Shown here: piece by piece, positions 16,649 to 24,891 of the stretch | How positions within the stretch are numbered: the stretch's first letter is position 1 | Layout of the letters: each line of letters starts with the position of its first letter | NCBI GenBank assembly: GCA_963695375.1 | Contig: OY968767.1 | Span: 186,001-250,000 of the forward strand | DNA from: JACCVL01 sp963695375 | GTDB lineage: Bacteria; Actinomycetota; Actinomycetes; Propionibacteriales; Nocardioidaceae | Reading direction: 5' to 3' | DNA: 64,000 nt | The notes under the pieces: model-generated | The model's input: the letters and a program-made list of their open reading frames with translations, nothing else | Databases searched by the model: none | Told to the model about the DNA's origin: nothing | Program-made: the position numbers and the translations under genes

Positions 16649-17026
16649 ATGCCGCGGTTCATGGGATTCGTAAGGATGGAAGAGGGCATCGGCGCGCCAC
16701 CGCAGGCCCTGTTCGAAGCGATGGACGCCTACATCAGTGAGCAGGCGCAGCAGGGTCACTTCCTCGACGGAGGCGGTCTGTTCGGCACCGAGGACGCCGT
16801 GAACTTCGTGGTCCGTAAGGGCGACACGACCCGGGTCGACGGTCCGTACGCCGAGGCCAAGGAGGTCGTCGGGGGGTGGGCCCTGCTTCAGTACGACAGC
16901 GTGGAGGCCGCGATCGCCGGGCAGCAGGAGTTCGCCGAGCTGCACGCCAAGTACTGGCCCGAGTGCGAGATGGTCGCCACCCTGCGCCAGATCTCGGAGG
17001 CTCCGGCCGAGGCGGCGGACGCCTGA
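16649..17026 (+). CDS. YCII/DGPF-domain protein paired with an ECF42 sigma factor
   Basis: The 125-aa protein begins PRFMGFVRMEEGIGAPPQAL and contains VDGPYAEAKEVVGGWALL, the DGPF motif of the YCII-related family, and HAKYWPECEMV near the end. The fold is a dimeric alpha/beta barrel with a conserved His/Asp pair. DGPF genes are standard neighbours of ECF42 sigma factors. ATG 16649 follows GAGGAGTGGAGCC. The sigma gene starts 45 nt downstream, so the two form a module. The biochemical role is not known for the family. Confidence 0.85.
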   Translation: MPRFMGFVRMEEGIGAPPQALFEAMDAYISEQAQQGHFLDGGGLFGTEDAVNFVVRKGDTTRVDGPYAEAKEVVGGWALLQYDSVEAAIAGQQEFAELHAKYWPECEMVATLRQISEAPAEAADA

Positions 17027-17048
17027 GCCATCACTCGGATGCGCCCGT

Positions 17049-17071
17049 GCGGCCAGCCCTAGGCTGGCCGC
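17049..17071 (+). promoter_or_regulatory. Perfect palindrome abutting the ECF42 start, with leaderless -10
   Basis: GCGGCCAGCC-CTA-GGCTGGCCGC (17049-17071) ends directly at the ATG. TAGGCT (17060-17065) within it sits 6 nt before the ATG, as in a leaderless promoter. If transcription instead starts upstream, the hairpin would hide the start codon. Either way, expression of the sigma gene separate from the DGPF gene seems controlled here. Confidence 0.45.
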
Positions 17072-18346
17072 ATGGCGCAGACCACCGGCGAAGCGATCAC
17101 CGCCGCCTGGCGTGAGGAGTCCGCGCGGCTGGTTGGCGCACTGACCCGGATGACCCGAGATCTCGAACTCGCCGAGGACCTGGCGCAGGACGCGCTGGTG
17201 ACCGCGCTCGAGAGCTGGCCCGTCCGCGGCATTCCCGACAATCCCGGCGCCTGGCTCATGACGATCGGCAAGCGTCGCGCCGTCGAAAGCTTCCGGCGGG
17301 CCGAGAACCTGCGTCGCAAGACCGAGGAGCTCGGCCATGGCGTGAGCGAGGAGGACGGCATGCCCGACCTCACGACGCACGTGGACTTCATCGAGGACGA
17401 TGTCCTGCGCCTGATCTTCCTGTCCTGTCACCCGCGGCTCACTGCGGAGTCCCGCGCCGCGCTGACCCTTCGCCTGGTCGCAGGATTGTCGACGGAAGAG
17501 ATCGCTCGCGGCTTCCTGGTCGCCGAGACCGCGATGGGGCAGCGGATCTCCCGGGCCAAGAGGACGCTCAGCGAAGCCCGGGTCGACTTCGAGGTCCCCG
17601 TCGGTGCCGAGCGCAATGATCGGCTCGGGGATGTGATGGCCGTGGTCTACCTCATCTTCAACGAGGGCTACACGGCGACCGCGGGCGACAACTGGATGCG
17701 CCCCGAGTTGGCGTACGAGGCCATCCGGCTGGCCAGGACGCTCGCCGAGCTAATGCCGGCTGATCCGGAGATCCATGGGCTGCAGGCCTTGCTGGAGCTG
17801 CAGGCCTCGCGCGCCGCTGCCCGCGTCGACGCCGAGGGCCGTGCGGTCCTTCTCGATGACCAGGACCGCAGCTTGTGGGACGAGCTCCTGATCCGGCGTG
17901 GGCTGGCCGCGTTGGAGCGTGCGGAATTGTTGGCTGCACGTGGGAGGGCCGTCGGCCGGTACTTCCTGCAGGCGGCGATTGCGGCCAGGCATGCCGCTGC
18001 AGCGACACCCGAGGAAACCGACTGGCGTGCCATCGCGCAGTTGTACGACGTGCTCGCTGAGGCAGCACCCGGCCCAATCGTGGAGGTCAATCGTGCCGTC
18101 GCGCACGGCCGGGCCTTCGGCCCGGATTCAGGCCTCGCCGTCCTCGGTGGCCTGCCCGAGGGCGCGCTCGACGGGTCCCACCTCCTGCCCAGTGTCCGCG
18201 CCGACCTGCTCGCACGGACCGGCCGTCACGCCGACGCAGCCGTGTCCTTCCGCGAGGCAGCGTCGTTGACCGCCAACGAAAGCGAACAATCGTTGCTGCT
18301 GAGCCGCGCCGAGCGGTCCCAAGAGGCGGCTGACCGGCGAGGGTGA
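17072..18346 (+). CDS. ECF42-type RNA polymerase sigma factor with C-terminal extension
   Basis: The 424-aa protein has sigma region 2 at about residues 10-80 (LELAEDLAQDALVTALESWP, AWLMTIGKRRAVESFRR) and region 4 at about 110-170 (LTLRLVAGLSTEEIARGFLV, ETAMGQRISRAKRTL). A 230-residue helical extension follows (LIFNEGYTA, RPELAYEAIRLARTL, TGRHADAAVSFREAASL), annotated DUF6596/TPR-like in this group. ECF42 sigma factors lack a classical anti-sigma factor, and the extension is thought to control activity. Pairing with the DGPF gene confirms the group. Targets are probably the upstream DGPF gene itself. Confidence 0.9.
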   Translation: MAQTTGEAITAAWREESARLVGALTRMTRDLELAEDLAQDALVTALESWPVRGIPDNPGAWLMTIGKRRAVESFRRAENLRRKTEELGHGVSEEDGMPDLTTHVDFIEDDVLRLIFLSCHPRLTAESRAALTLRLVAGLSTEEIARGFLVAETAMGQRISRAKRTLSEARVDFEVPVGAERNDRLGDVMAVVYLIFNEGYTATAGDNWMRPELAYEAIRLARTLAELMPADPEIHGLQALLELQASRAAARVDAEGRAVLLDDQDRSLWDELLIRRGLAALERAELLAARGRAVGRYFLQAAIAARHAAAATPEETDWRAIAQLYDVLAEAAPGPIVEVNRAVAHGRAFGPDSGLAVLGGLPEGALDGSHLLPSVRADLLARTGRHADAAVSFREAASLTANESEQSLLLSRAERSQEAADRRG

Positions 18347-18423
18347 CCCATTCCACTGCAAGGGTAGACGTGTCACTCCCGCGCATCCTCGAGGTGAGCC
18401 GCGGAACCAGTTCGTCCACAACC

Positions 18424-18545
18424 CGAGCAGGGCTCCCCGTGGCCCGCAACGGCCAGGCACCGCTGTCCCAGATCGCGAAGGACTTCGGTATCTCCGAAGG
18501 CTCGGCTGGCGAAACTGGATGAAGAAGGCCGACATCGAGGACGGT
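18424..18545 (+). pseudogene. IS3-type transposase orfA fragment
   Basis: VARNGQAPLSQIAKDFGISEG resembles the HTH of an IS3-family orfA. After a one-base shift the next frame reads LAKL or NWMKKADIEDG, the usual continuation. Only about 40 codons survive. The rest of 18347-18760 has no intact gene; minus-strand fragments (EAQRQLYAAGQATGAAKKFYQRW) may also be transposon debris. Confidence 0.5.
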
Positions 18546-18760
18546 CATCGACGGCCAGCGCTGGTAGAACTTCTTCGCCGCGCCCGTCGCCTGACCGGCC
18601 GCGTAAAGTTGTCGTTGCGCTTCGTGAACGCGTCGCACTCATCCACCGCCGTCTCGTGGGCGGCCCGTTCCTCCTCGTCGCAGCCGACGAGTTCAGGTCG
18701 AGCTGAAGAGATCGGTGAAGCGCCCCAGGTTTGATGCCGCTCCTGTCTGCGTCCAGGCAG

Positions 18761-19081
18761 ATGAGCACCATGCCCAAGAAGATCGATGACGAGCTCAAGG
18801 CTCGCGCTGTACGTCTGGTCCAGGACCACCGCGGTGAGTAATCCTCCCTGACGGCTGCGGCGGCGGTGATAGCCAAGCAGCTCGGGGTCGGCAAGGAGTC
18901 CGTGCGTCGCTGGGCCCTGCAGGCCGAGATCGATGGCGGCTAGCGCCAGGGCGCGACGAGTGAGGAGGTGGCTGAGGTCAAGGCGCTGAAGGCCGAGAAC
19001 CGTCGGCTCCGCGAGGATGTTGAGATTCTCCGCGGGGCAACAACTGTCTTCGTTGATGAACTCAACCCCCGCAACCGTTGA
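18761..19081 (+). pseudogene. IS3-family transposase orfA relic with two nonsense codons
   Basis: From ATG 18761 the frame reads MSTMPKKIDDELKARAVRLV, then a TAA, SLTAAAAVIAKQLGVGKESV, then a TAG, SEEVAEVKALKAENRRLRED and VFVDELNPRNR before its natural stop at 19081. This is the full length of an IS3-type orfA (about 106 codons) with two in-frame stops. orfB and terminal inverted repeats are not present. It lies 70 nt from the tRNA gene, a common insertion target area. Confidence 0.8.
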
Positions 19082-19112
19082 CTTTGTGATGACCGAGTCA
19101 AGTTAGAAAGCT

Positions 19113-19148
19113 TTCAGGCTCGGTTCCCCAGGGGGAACCGAGCCTGAA
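19113..19148 (-). terminator. Hairpin terminator downstream of tRNA-fMet
   Basis: TTCAGGCTCGGTTCCCC (19113-19129) pairs perfectly over 17 bp with GGGGAACCGAGCCTGAA (19132-19148), with a 2-nt loop. It starts 6 nt beyond the 3' end of the minus-strand tRNA gene. The downstream minus strand has only short T runs (CTTTCT), typical of actinobacterial terminators. Confidence 0.8.
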
Positions 19149-19153
19149 TTTCG

Positions 19154-19227
19154 TAGCGGGGGCAGGATTTGAACCTGCGACCTCTGGGTTATGAGCCCAG
19201 CGAGCTACCGAGCTGCTCCACCCCGCG
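19154..19227 (-). tRNA. Initiator tRNA-Met (CAT anticodon)
   Basis: The minus strand folds as a complete 74-nt cloverleaf without encoded CCA. The acceptor stem CGCGGGG pairs with CCCCGC leaving C1 opposite U72, a weakened first pair. The D arm is GAGCAGCTCGGTAGCTC. The anticodon stem-loop CTGGGCTCATAACCCAG has CAT and three G:C pairs, and the T arm is GCAGGTTCAAATCCTGC. The C1 mismatch and GGG/CCC anticodon stem identify the initiator rather than elongator Met tRNA. Confidence 0.95.
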
Positions 19228-19278
19228 CTGCAGCGACAACCTTAGACCGCCGGGCCGCGCCGACTCAAATCGGCCCGG

Positions 19279-22263
19279 TCACGGCACCCGCGGCAGCAGG
19301 AACGACGTGCTCTGCGCCGGGCCGTCCCCCGCCCCGGCATCCTCCGCCGCCTGACCGATCAGCTCCGAGGCCCGCGAGACCAGGCTGCGGTACTGCTCGA
19401 TCAGCCGCTGGTACTCCCCCAGGTCGCCGGCCGCCAGCGCCGCCTGCGCGTCGGCATAGACCCGGTCCGCCTGGGCCAGCAGCTCGAGCGCCCGGGCCGC
19501 CGCGTCCGGGTCGCCCTGCGACCCGTCGCCGTCACCCGGACCGCCGCCACCAGGACCGCCACCGTCCGGACCGCCACCCCCGGGACCGCCGCCACCGGGC
19601 CCACCGTTGCCGGACCCGTCCGGCTCCTGGGTCGAACCGCTGATCGGCTCGCCCAGCACGTCCTCGAGCGCCTCGTCCAGGTTCCGGCCGATCCCCACCT
19701 CCTGGCCGAAGCTGGCCACCACGTACTGCAGCAGCGGGAAGACGCCGGAGCCCTCCTCGGCCTGCCGCTGGGTGTAGATCGGCTGCACGTAGAGCAGCCC
19801 GCCGCCGGCCGGCAGGGTCAGCAGGTTCCCGTACATCACCGAGAAGTCCTCGTTCTGCCGGAACTCCAGCAGCGCGTCGGCGACCGCCGAGTCGTTCTGG
19901 AACTCGTTCGCGATCTGGCTCGGCCCGTCGATCCGGTCCGCCGGCGGGCGCAGCACGGTCAGCTGCCCGTAGTCCTCGTCCGACGCGACCGCGTTCACCG
20001 CGACGAAGGCGGCCAGGTTCTCCCGGCCCCGCGGGACGTAGACGCTGGTCAGCGAGAACGACGGCTCGGTCTCACTGGGCATCTGCACCGACAGGTAGTA
20101 CGGCGGCTGCAGCGTCGTCCCGGTCGCGGCCGCGGACGGGTCGTCCGGCACCTCCCACCGGTCGGTGCCGCTGTAGAACGTGCCCGGGTCGGTGACGTGG
20201 TACTCGGTGAGGATCTCCCGCTGCACCTTGAACAGGTCCTCGGGGTAGCGCAGGTGGTCCAGCAGCGGCTCCGGCACGTCCTCGATCGGCGTCACCGTGT
20301 CCGGGAAGGCCGCCATCCAGGTCTGCAGCAGCGGGTCCTCGGTGTCCCACTCATAGAGCGTGACGTCGCCGCTGTAGGCGTCCACGGTCGCCTTCACCGA
20401 GTTCCGCATGTAGGTGACCTGGTCGCTCGGCAGCGTCGCCGTCCCGCCGCGCTGGGTCAGCGTGTCCGAGGTGGACTCCTCCAGGCTGACCCGCTCCGAG
20501 TTGGGATAGCTGTTGCTGGTCGTGTACGCGTCGACGATCCACAGCACCCGGTCGTCCACCACCGCGGGATAGGCGTTGCCGTCCACGGTCAGCCAGGGCG
20601 CCACCTTCTCCACCCGGTCGCGCGGGTCCCGGTCGTAGAGGATCTGCGACTCGGGGTTCACCCGGCCGGACAGCACCAGGTTCGGCTCGCCGAACTTCAG
20701 CGCGTACAGCGTCTTGTTGATGAACCCGCCGATCGGCACCCCGCCGTCGCCCTCGTAGGTGTTCAGCGTGGCCTGCGAGCTGCCCTCCGACGACGGCACG
20801 TCCACCTCGACCGGGTCGCCGTCGTCGCTGCCGACCACCGAGTACTCCGGCGTGTTCTCGCCGAAGTAGATCCGCTCCTCGTAGCCGCCGCTGGTGTCGG
20901 TCAGCGCGCCCTGCGGCGGGATCCGGCTCTCCGCCCACACCGGCTGGCCGTCGTTGCCGCGCCGGTCACCGTAGGCCGCGATCACCCCGAAGCCGTGGGT
21001 GTAGACGGTGTGGTCGTTCGCCCAGTTGCGCTGCGAGGCGTCCAGCCCGTCCAGGTTGATCTCCCGGGCGGCCACCACCACGTCCTCCGGCGCGGTCGCG
21101 TCCCCGAGCATGTAGCGGTCCACGTCCAGCGACGGCGGGACGCTGTAGAAGCCGCGCACCTGCTGCAGCTGCTCGAAGGCCTGCGACACCAGCGTCGGGT
21201 CGATCAGCCGGGTGTTCGGCAGCGCCGCCGACTCGCTGCCCAGGTCGTCCGCCGACACCGACGACGCGTCCGCCGCATAGTCGTCGACGATCTCGACCTC
21301 GGTGAGGTCGTAGCCGTTGCGGGTGGAGGTGATGTTGCGGTTGATGAACTCGCCCTCGCGGTCCGGCTCGGACGGGTTCACCTGGAACGACTGCATGATC
21401 GCCGGCCACACCCCGGACAGCAGGATGGACGACAGCACCAGCAGGCCGAGCCCGATCCCGGGCAGCAGCCAGGACCGCCGCCACGCGTTCACCAGCAGCA
21501 GCACGGCGCAGATCACCGCGATCACGATCAGGATGTTCTTCGCCGGGATCCGGGCGTTCGCGTCGGTGTACTGCACGCCGGTGAACAGCCCGCCGTCGCC
21601 CATCGCGAACCCGTACCGGTCCAGCCAGTACGCCCAGCCCTTCAGCAGCACGAACAGCCCGATCAGGATCGACAGGTGGGTCTGCGCGGCCCCGGTCAGC
21701 CGGTCGCTGCGCGCCTGCAGGTCGATCCCGCCGTAGAGGTAGTGGGTGGCGGCGGCGACCACGATGCTGACCGCCAGCAGCCCGAAGCCGAACGAGGTGG
21801 CGAACCGCAGCCACGGGTAGTCGAAGACGAAGAAGCCGAGGTCGGTGTTGGTGAAGTAGGTGTCGGACCGGCCGAAGTCGCGGCCGTGCCGCCAGAGCAG
21901 GAAGCTCTCCCACTGCCCGGCGCTGACGCTGCCGGCGACGACGCCGAGCAGCAGCCCGACCGCGATGACACTGCGGCTGCGCACCGGGTCGAGCGCGGAG
22001 CGGTAGCGGTCCAGCGAGTCGTTGCGCCGAGCCGCCTCCCGCACCAGCGGCCGGGACCGGTACGCCAGCACGATGTTGAGCGCCGCGGCGCCGCCGAGCA
22101 GCACCGCGCCGACGCTGAACAGCGCCACCCGGGTCAGCAGCACCTTGGTGAAGACCTGGGAGTAGTCGACCGAGGCGAACCACAGCCGGTCGGTCCACAC
22201 GCCGGTGAAGATCGCCAGGACCAGCAGCAGCGCGCCCAGCGTGACCAGGGTCGGCAGCAGCAC
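19279..22263 (-). CDS. UPF0182 family integral membrane protein
   Basis: This 994-aa protein (COG1615) has about seven transmembrane segments in the first 340 residues (LLPTLVTLGALLLVLAIF, ILIVIAVICAVLLLVNAW). A large extracytoplasmic domain follows, with GFINKTLYALKFGEPNLVLSG and LRYPEDLFKVQREILTEYH, and then a Gly/Pro-rich linker (about 885-925) and a helical C-terminal tail. Function is unknown. GTG 22263 is the only in-frame start, but upstream codons in this frame (PSGRRS) look coding. A perfect GGAGGAGG site precedes a GTG at 22345 in the +1 frame, so the true start is probably 22345 with a one-base indel between them. It corresponds to Rv3193c. Confidence 0.85.
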   Translation of the reverse strand: MLLPTLVTLGALLLVLAIFTGVWTDRLWFASVDYSQVFTKVLLTRVALFSVGAVLLGGAAALNIVLAYRSRPLVREAARRNDSLDRYRSALDPVRSRSVIAVGLLLGVVAGSVSAGQWESFLLWRHGRDFGRSDTYFTNTDLGFFVFDYPWLRFATSFGFGLLAVSIVVAAATHYLYGGIDLQARSDRLTGAAQTHLSILIGLFVLLKGWAYWLDRYGFAMGDGGLFTGVQYTDANARIPAKNILIVIAVICAVLLLVNAWRRSWLLPGIGLGLLVLSSILLSGVWPAIMQSFQVNPSEPDREGEFINRNITSTRNGYDLTEVEIVDDYAADASSVSADDLGSESAALPNTRLIDPTLVSQAFEQLQQVRGFYSVPPSLDVDRYMLGDATAPEDVVVAAREINLDGLDASQRNWANDHTVYTHGFGVIAAYGDRRGNDGQPVWAESRIPPQGALTDTSGGYEERIYFGENTPEYSVVGSDDGDPVEVDVPSSEGSSQATLNTYEGDGGVPIGGFINKTLYALKFGEPNLVLSGRVNPESQILYDRDPRDRVEKVAPWLTVDGNAYPAVVDDRVLWIVDAYTTSNSYPNSERVSLEESTSDTLTQRGGTATLPSDQVTYMRNSVKATVDAYSGDVTLYEWDTEDPLLQTWMAAFPDTVTPIEDVPEPLLDHLRYPEDLFKVQREILTEYHVTDPGTFYSGTDRWEVPDDPSAAATGTTLQPPYYLSVQMPSETEPSFSLTSVYVPRGRENLAAFVAVNAVASDEDYGQLTVLRPPADRIDGPSQIANEFQNDSAVADALLEFRQNEDFSVMYGNLLTLPAGGGLLYVQPIYTQRQAEEGSGVFPLLQYVVASFGQEVGIGRNLDEALEDVLGEPISGSTQEPDGSGNGGPGGGGPGGGGPDGGGPGGGGPGDGDGSQGDPDAAARALELLAQADRVYADAQAALAAGDLGEYQRLIEQYRSLVSRASELIGQAAEDAGAGDGPAQSTSFLLPRVP

Positions 22264-22341
22264 CGACCGCCGCCCGCTCGGCTCCGCCCGCGGCTGCGGC
22301 CGTGCCGAACCCCGGACCCATGCCGGCTCCCCGGTCGTCGC

Positions 22342-22924
22342 TCACGTTCCTCCTCCGTCGCCCACTCCGTTGCCCACTGCCATCGCCCAGCCCATCGCCC
22401 AGCGTGTCCGCGATCAGCGCCACCAGCCCCGGGACCAGGTCCGCGCCCTCCAGCAGGTCGCTGTCGGCGCGCCCCCGGATCCGGAGCGTGCAGTGCGCCC
22501 GACCGTCCCGCAGGGCCGCGGCGACGATGCGGACCTCGTGCCGGTCGGGATGATGAGAAGCGTACGTGCGCAGCTCGGTGGGGTCGTCCGGCAGCGCCTG
22601 CTCCGCCGACGGCGGCAGCACCACCCGCTCGACCGCGGCCGCGCAGCCGTCCACCGCCTCGGGCCACTCGATCCCGGCGAGGACCTCCTCCAGCGGCTGC
22701 TCGGCCGGCAGCGGGTCCTGCTCGACGGCGGTCAGCCCGTCCACCGGCCGGCCGTCCTCGTCGGTCCGGAGGTCCAGCCGGCCGGCCAGCTCGGGCTCCC
22801 GCTCGAGCAGCTGAGCGGTGTCGACCAGCGCGTAGAGCCGGGCCGGCTGGTCCCAGCCGCCGGTTGCGAGGGCGGCGTCGATCTCCAGCACCGCCCGGCG
22901 CAGCCCGGACTCGCTCACCCGCAT
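22342..22924 (-). CDS. PPA1309 family protein (3' end uncertain)
   Basis: The frame starts MRVSESGLRRAVLEIDAALA and contains WDQPARLYALVDTAQLLERE, EWPEAVDGCAAAVERVVLPP and DRHEVRIVAAALRDGRAHCT, matching the roughly 190-residue PPA1309 family of unknown function. It overlaps the stop of the Lon-like protease gene by 10 nt. No stop occurs in this frame near the expected end; it stays open for a further 1.3 kb antiphase inside UPF0182, to 652 codons. In the next frame a TGA at 22344-22342 overlaps the GTG with the strong ribosome site. I therefore place the end at 22342, assuming one indel in the GGGCGATGG-type repeats at about 22355-22400. Confidence 0.65.
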
Positions 22925-23988
22925 GTCGCCACGTCCGCCTCCGGGTCGTCGGCCAGCGCCTCCAGGGCGTCCACCGCGCCGCCGAGGTCCTCGACCCGGA
23001 CCAGCGTCAGCTCGCCGCCGTCCAGGTCCGCGCCGGCGGCTTCCGCGCAGTTGTCGGCCGGGACCAGGAACACCTCCGCGCCGGCATCGATCGCCCCCAG
23101 CAGCTTCTGCTGGACGCCGCCGATCGGTCCCACCGTCCCGTTGGCGAGGATCTCGCCGGTCCCGGCCACCGACCGGCCGCCGGTCAGGCTGCCCTCGGTC
23201 AGCTCGTCGTAGATGCCGAGGGCGAACACGGTGCCCGCGCTCGGGCCGCCGATGCTGCCGGGCAGGTTGATCTGCACCTCCAGCGGCAGCTCGTAGGTCA
23301 GCTGCAGCCGGATCCCGATCGTCGGGTAGTCCTCGCCGGTCTGCGGGTCCGGCTCGTCGCCCGGGACGGTCGGCAGCCGTACGGTCCGCTCGGAGTCGTT
23401 GCGCCGCACCACCAGCCCGACCTGGTCGCCCACCGCCCGGTCCCGGATCGCGCCGACGATGGCGCGGGCGGAGTTCAGCCGCTCCCCGTCCACCCCGACG
23501 ATCACGTCGCCCGGCCGGAGCTCCCCCTTGGCCGGCGTGCCGTCGATCACCTGCAGCACCTGCACGTGCTCGGGCACCGGCTCGCCGAGCAGCCGGAGCG
23601 CGGCCGCCGCCGCCACCTCCTGCGAGGCCGCCATCTGGGTGGCCGACTCCTGCTCGGACTGCTCGGGCGACTCCTCCTCGGGATAGACCGCGTCCCGCGG
23701 CACCACCGCCTCGGCCGGCTCGAGCCAGGCCTGGAACGCCTCGCCGATCCCGATGGTCTCGTCCGGCGAGGTCACCGAGACCGTCGTCAGCCGCAGCGAC
23801 CCGTCGGTCGGGTAGGTGCGCCGGCCCTCGATGCTGATCACCGGCGCCTTGCCCTGCCCCATCGCGAGCACGTCCCGGGTCGGGCCCGGGCGCATCGTGA
23901 CGTACGGGACCGGCAGCAGGAACGCGACGCAGACCAGCGCGACCAGCAGCACCGCGGCCGTCGTCAGCGTGGCGGTGCGTCGGGTCAC
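22915..23988 (-). CDS. Membrane-anchored PDZ / Lon-like (S16) protease, YlbL family
   Basis: The 357-aa protein has an N-terminal signal anchor (AAVLLVALVCVAFLLPVPYV), a PDZ domain at about residues 140-205 (GELRPGDVIVGVDGERLNSA) and a C-terminal S16 Lon-like protease domain. The catalytic Ser is in GGPSAGTVFALGIYD and the Lys in GGVQQKLLGAIDAGAEVF, giving the Ser-Lys dyad. There is no ATPase domain. YlbL proteins act outside the membrane. It is the counterpart of Rv3194c and lies directly upstream of PPA1309 with a 10-nt overlap. Confidence 0.9.
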   Translation of the reverse strand: MTRRTATLTTAAVLLVALVCVAFLLPVPYVTMRPGPTRDVLAMGQGKAPVISIEGRRTYPTDGSLRLTTVSVTSPDETIGIGEAFQAWLEPAEAVVPRDAVYPEEESPEQSEQESATQMAASQEVAAAAALRLLGEPVPEHVQVLQVIDGTPAKGELRPGDVIVGVDGERLNSARAIVGAIRDRAVGDQVGLVVRRNDSERTVRLPTVPGDEPDPQTGEDYPTIGIRLQLTYELPLEVQINLPGSIGGPSAGTVFALGIYDELTEGSLTGGRSVAGTGEILANGTVGPIGGVQQKLLGAIDAGAEVFLVPADNCAEAAGADLDGGELTLVRVEDLGGAVDALEALADDPEADVATCG

Positions 23989-24057
23989 CCGCCTAGCCTC
24001 TCACCGGCGCACCGGCCGGCCGGCACCAGCCGTCCCGCACCCGGCGCGGGCACGCGG

Positions 24058-24348
24058 TCACTCGGTCGGCGGACCGGGCTGCGCGCCGACGCGGCCGGCG
24101 GCACGCGAGCGCCGGATGGCGACCCCGCCGACCCGGTCCGGCGGCGGCACGACGGCGCTGCGGTCGGCCCCGGGGACGGGCTTGGCCAGCGCGGCGCCGA
24201 GCCGCGCGCGGGCGGCCTCGTCGTCGCGCGGCGCGGACCGGCGCTCGACCTCCGCGTCCCGGCGGGCGCGGTGACCCGTCCAGGTCGCCCACCCCATCGC
24301 CAGCAGCGTGGCCAGCCCGGCGGGCACCAACCAGAGCAGTACCTCCAC
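24058..24348 (-). CDS. Small single-pass membrane protein, unknown function
   Basis: From GTG 24348 the 96-aa product begins EVLLWLVPAGLATLLAMGWA, one transmembrane helix. A charged segment (RARRDAEVERR, DDEAARARLGAALAKPVP) and a Pro/Gly-rich tail follow. It probably has its N-terminus outside and a basic cytoplasmic tail. A similar small gene occurs at this position in related actinomycetes, between MoaE and the Lon-like protease. No function is known. Confidence 0.65.
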   Translation of the reverse strand: MEVLLWLVPAGLATLLAMGWATWTGHRARRDAEVERRSAPRDDEAARARLGAALAKPVPGADRSAVVPPPDRVGGVAIRRSRAAGRVGAQPGPPTE

Positions 24349-24415
24349 CCGGCCCAGGCTAGGCGGGTCGGCGGCCGGCGAGCCGCAGGACGCGCCCCGG
24401 ACGGGCGAGTCACGG

Positions 24416-24862
24416 TCAGGGCGAGCCGACCCACTCCTCGTCACCGTCGGCGAAACGCTGGTGCTTCCAGATCGGCACCGTCTGCTTGAGCTCGTCGATC
24501 AGCTCCCGGCAGGCGGTGAACGCCTCCCCCCGGTGCCCGGTGGCCACCGCCACCACGACGGCGATGTCGCCGATCGCGAGCTCGCCCACCCGGTGCACCG
24601 CCACCACCGCCCGAGCCTCGTGCCGGGCGGCGACCCCGGCGGCCACCCGGCGCATCTGCTCGGTCGCCGACGGGTGCGCGGAGTAGCCGAGGCCCGCCAC
24701 GTCCCGCCCGCCGTCGTGGTCGCGGACGGTCCCGACGAACAGGCAGATCCCACCGGCCCCGTCGGCGGCGACGGCGGCGTGCACCGCCCCGACGTCCAGC
24801 GGCTGGTCGCTGATCTCGACCAGTCGCACCGGGTCGGCGGCCTGCTCGGCGGCCTGGGTCAT
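24416..24862 (-). CDS. moaE: Molybdopterin synthase catalytic subunit MoaE
   Basis: The 148-aa protein is full length for MoaE. It has GGICLFVGTVRDHDGGRDVAGLGYSAHP near the N-terminus, VVAVHRVGELAIGDIAVVVAVATGHRGEAF in the middle, and the active-site region LKQTVPIWKHQRF with the conserved Lys. It inserts dithiolene sulfur into cPMP with a thiocarboxylated MoaD; the MoeZ at 44 kb would recharge that carrier. A TACGCT box 7 nt upstream of ATG 24862 suggests a leaderless transcript. Confidence 0.9.
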   Translation of the reverse strand: MTQAAEQAADPVRLVEISDQPLDVGAVHAAVAADGAGGICLFVGTVRDHDGGRDVAGLGYSAHPSATEQMRRVAAGVAARHEARAVVAVHRVGELAIGDIAVVVAVATGHRGEAFTACRELIDELKQTVPIWKHQRFADGDEEWVGSP

Positions 24863-24891
24863 GCGCTGCAGCGTACGAGTACGTTGGAGGC
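24863..24891. promoter_or_regulatory. Compact divergent promoter, moaE / DUF2342 protease
   Basis: Only 29 nt separate the two starts. On the minus strand TACGCT leads moaE. On the plus strand TTGGAGGC is the ribosome site of the protease gene, and CGTAC-GA-GTACG (24872-24883) is a small inverted repeat shared by both directions. Confidence 0.4.

Noticed and set aside
20197..24489. 1430-codon plus-strand frame opposite UPF0182 and the Lon-like protease
   Set aside because: Composition is that of an antisense shadow; three recognised genes occupy the other strand.
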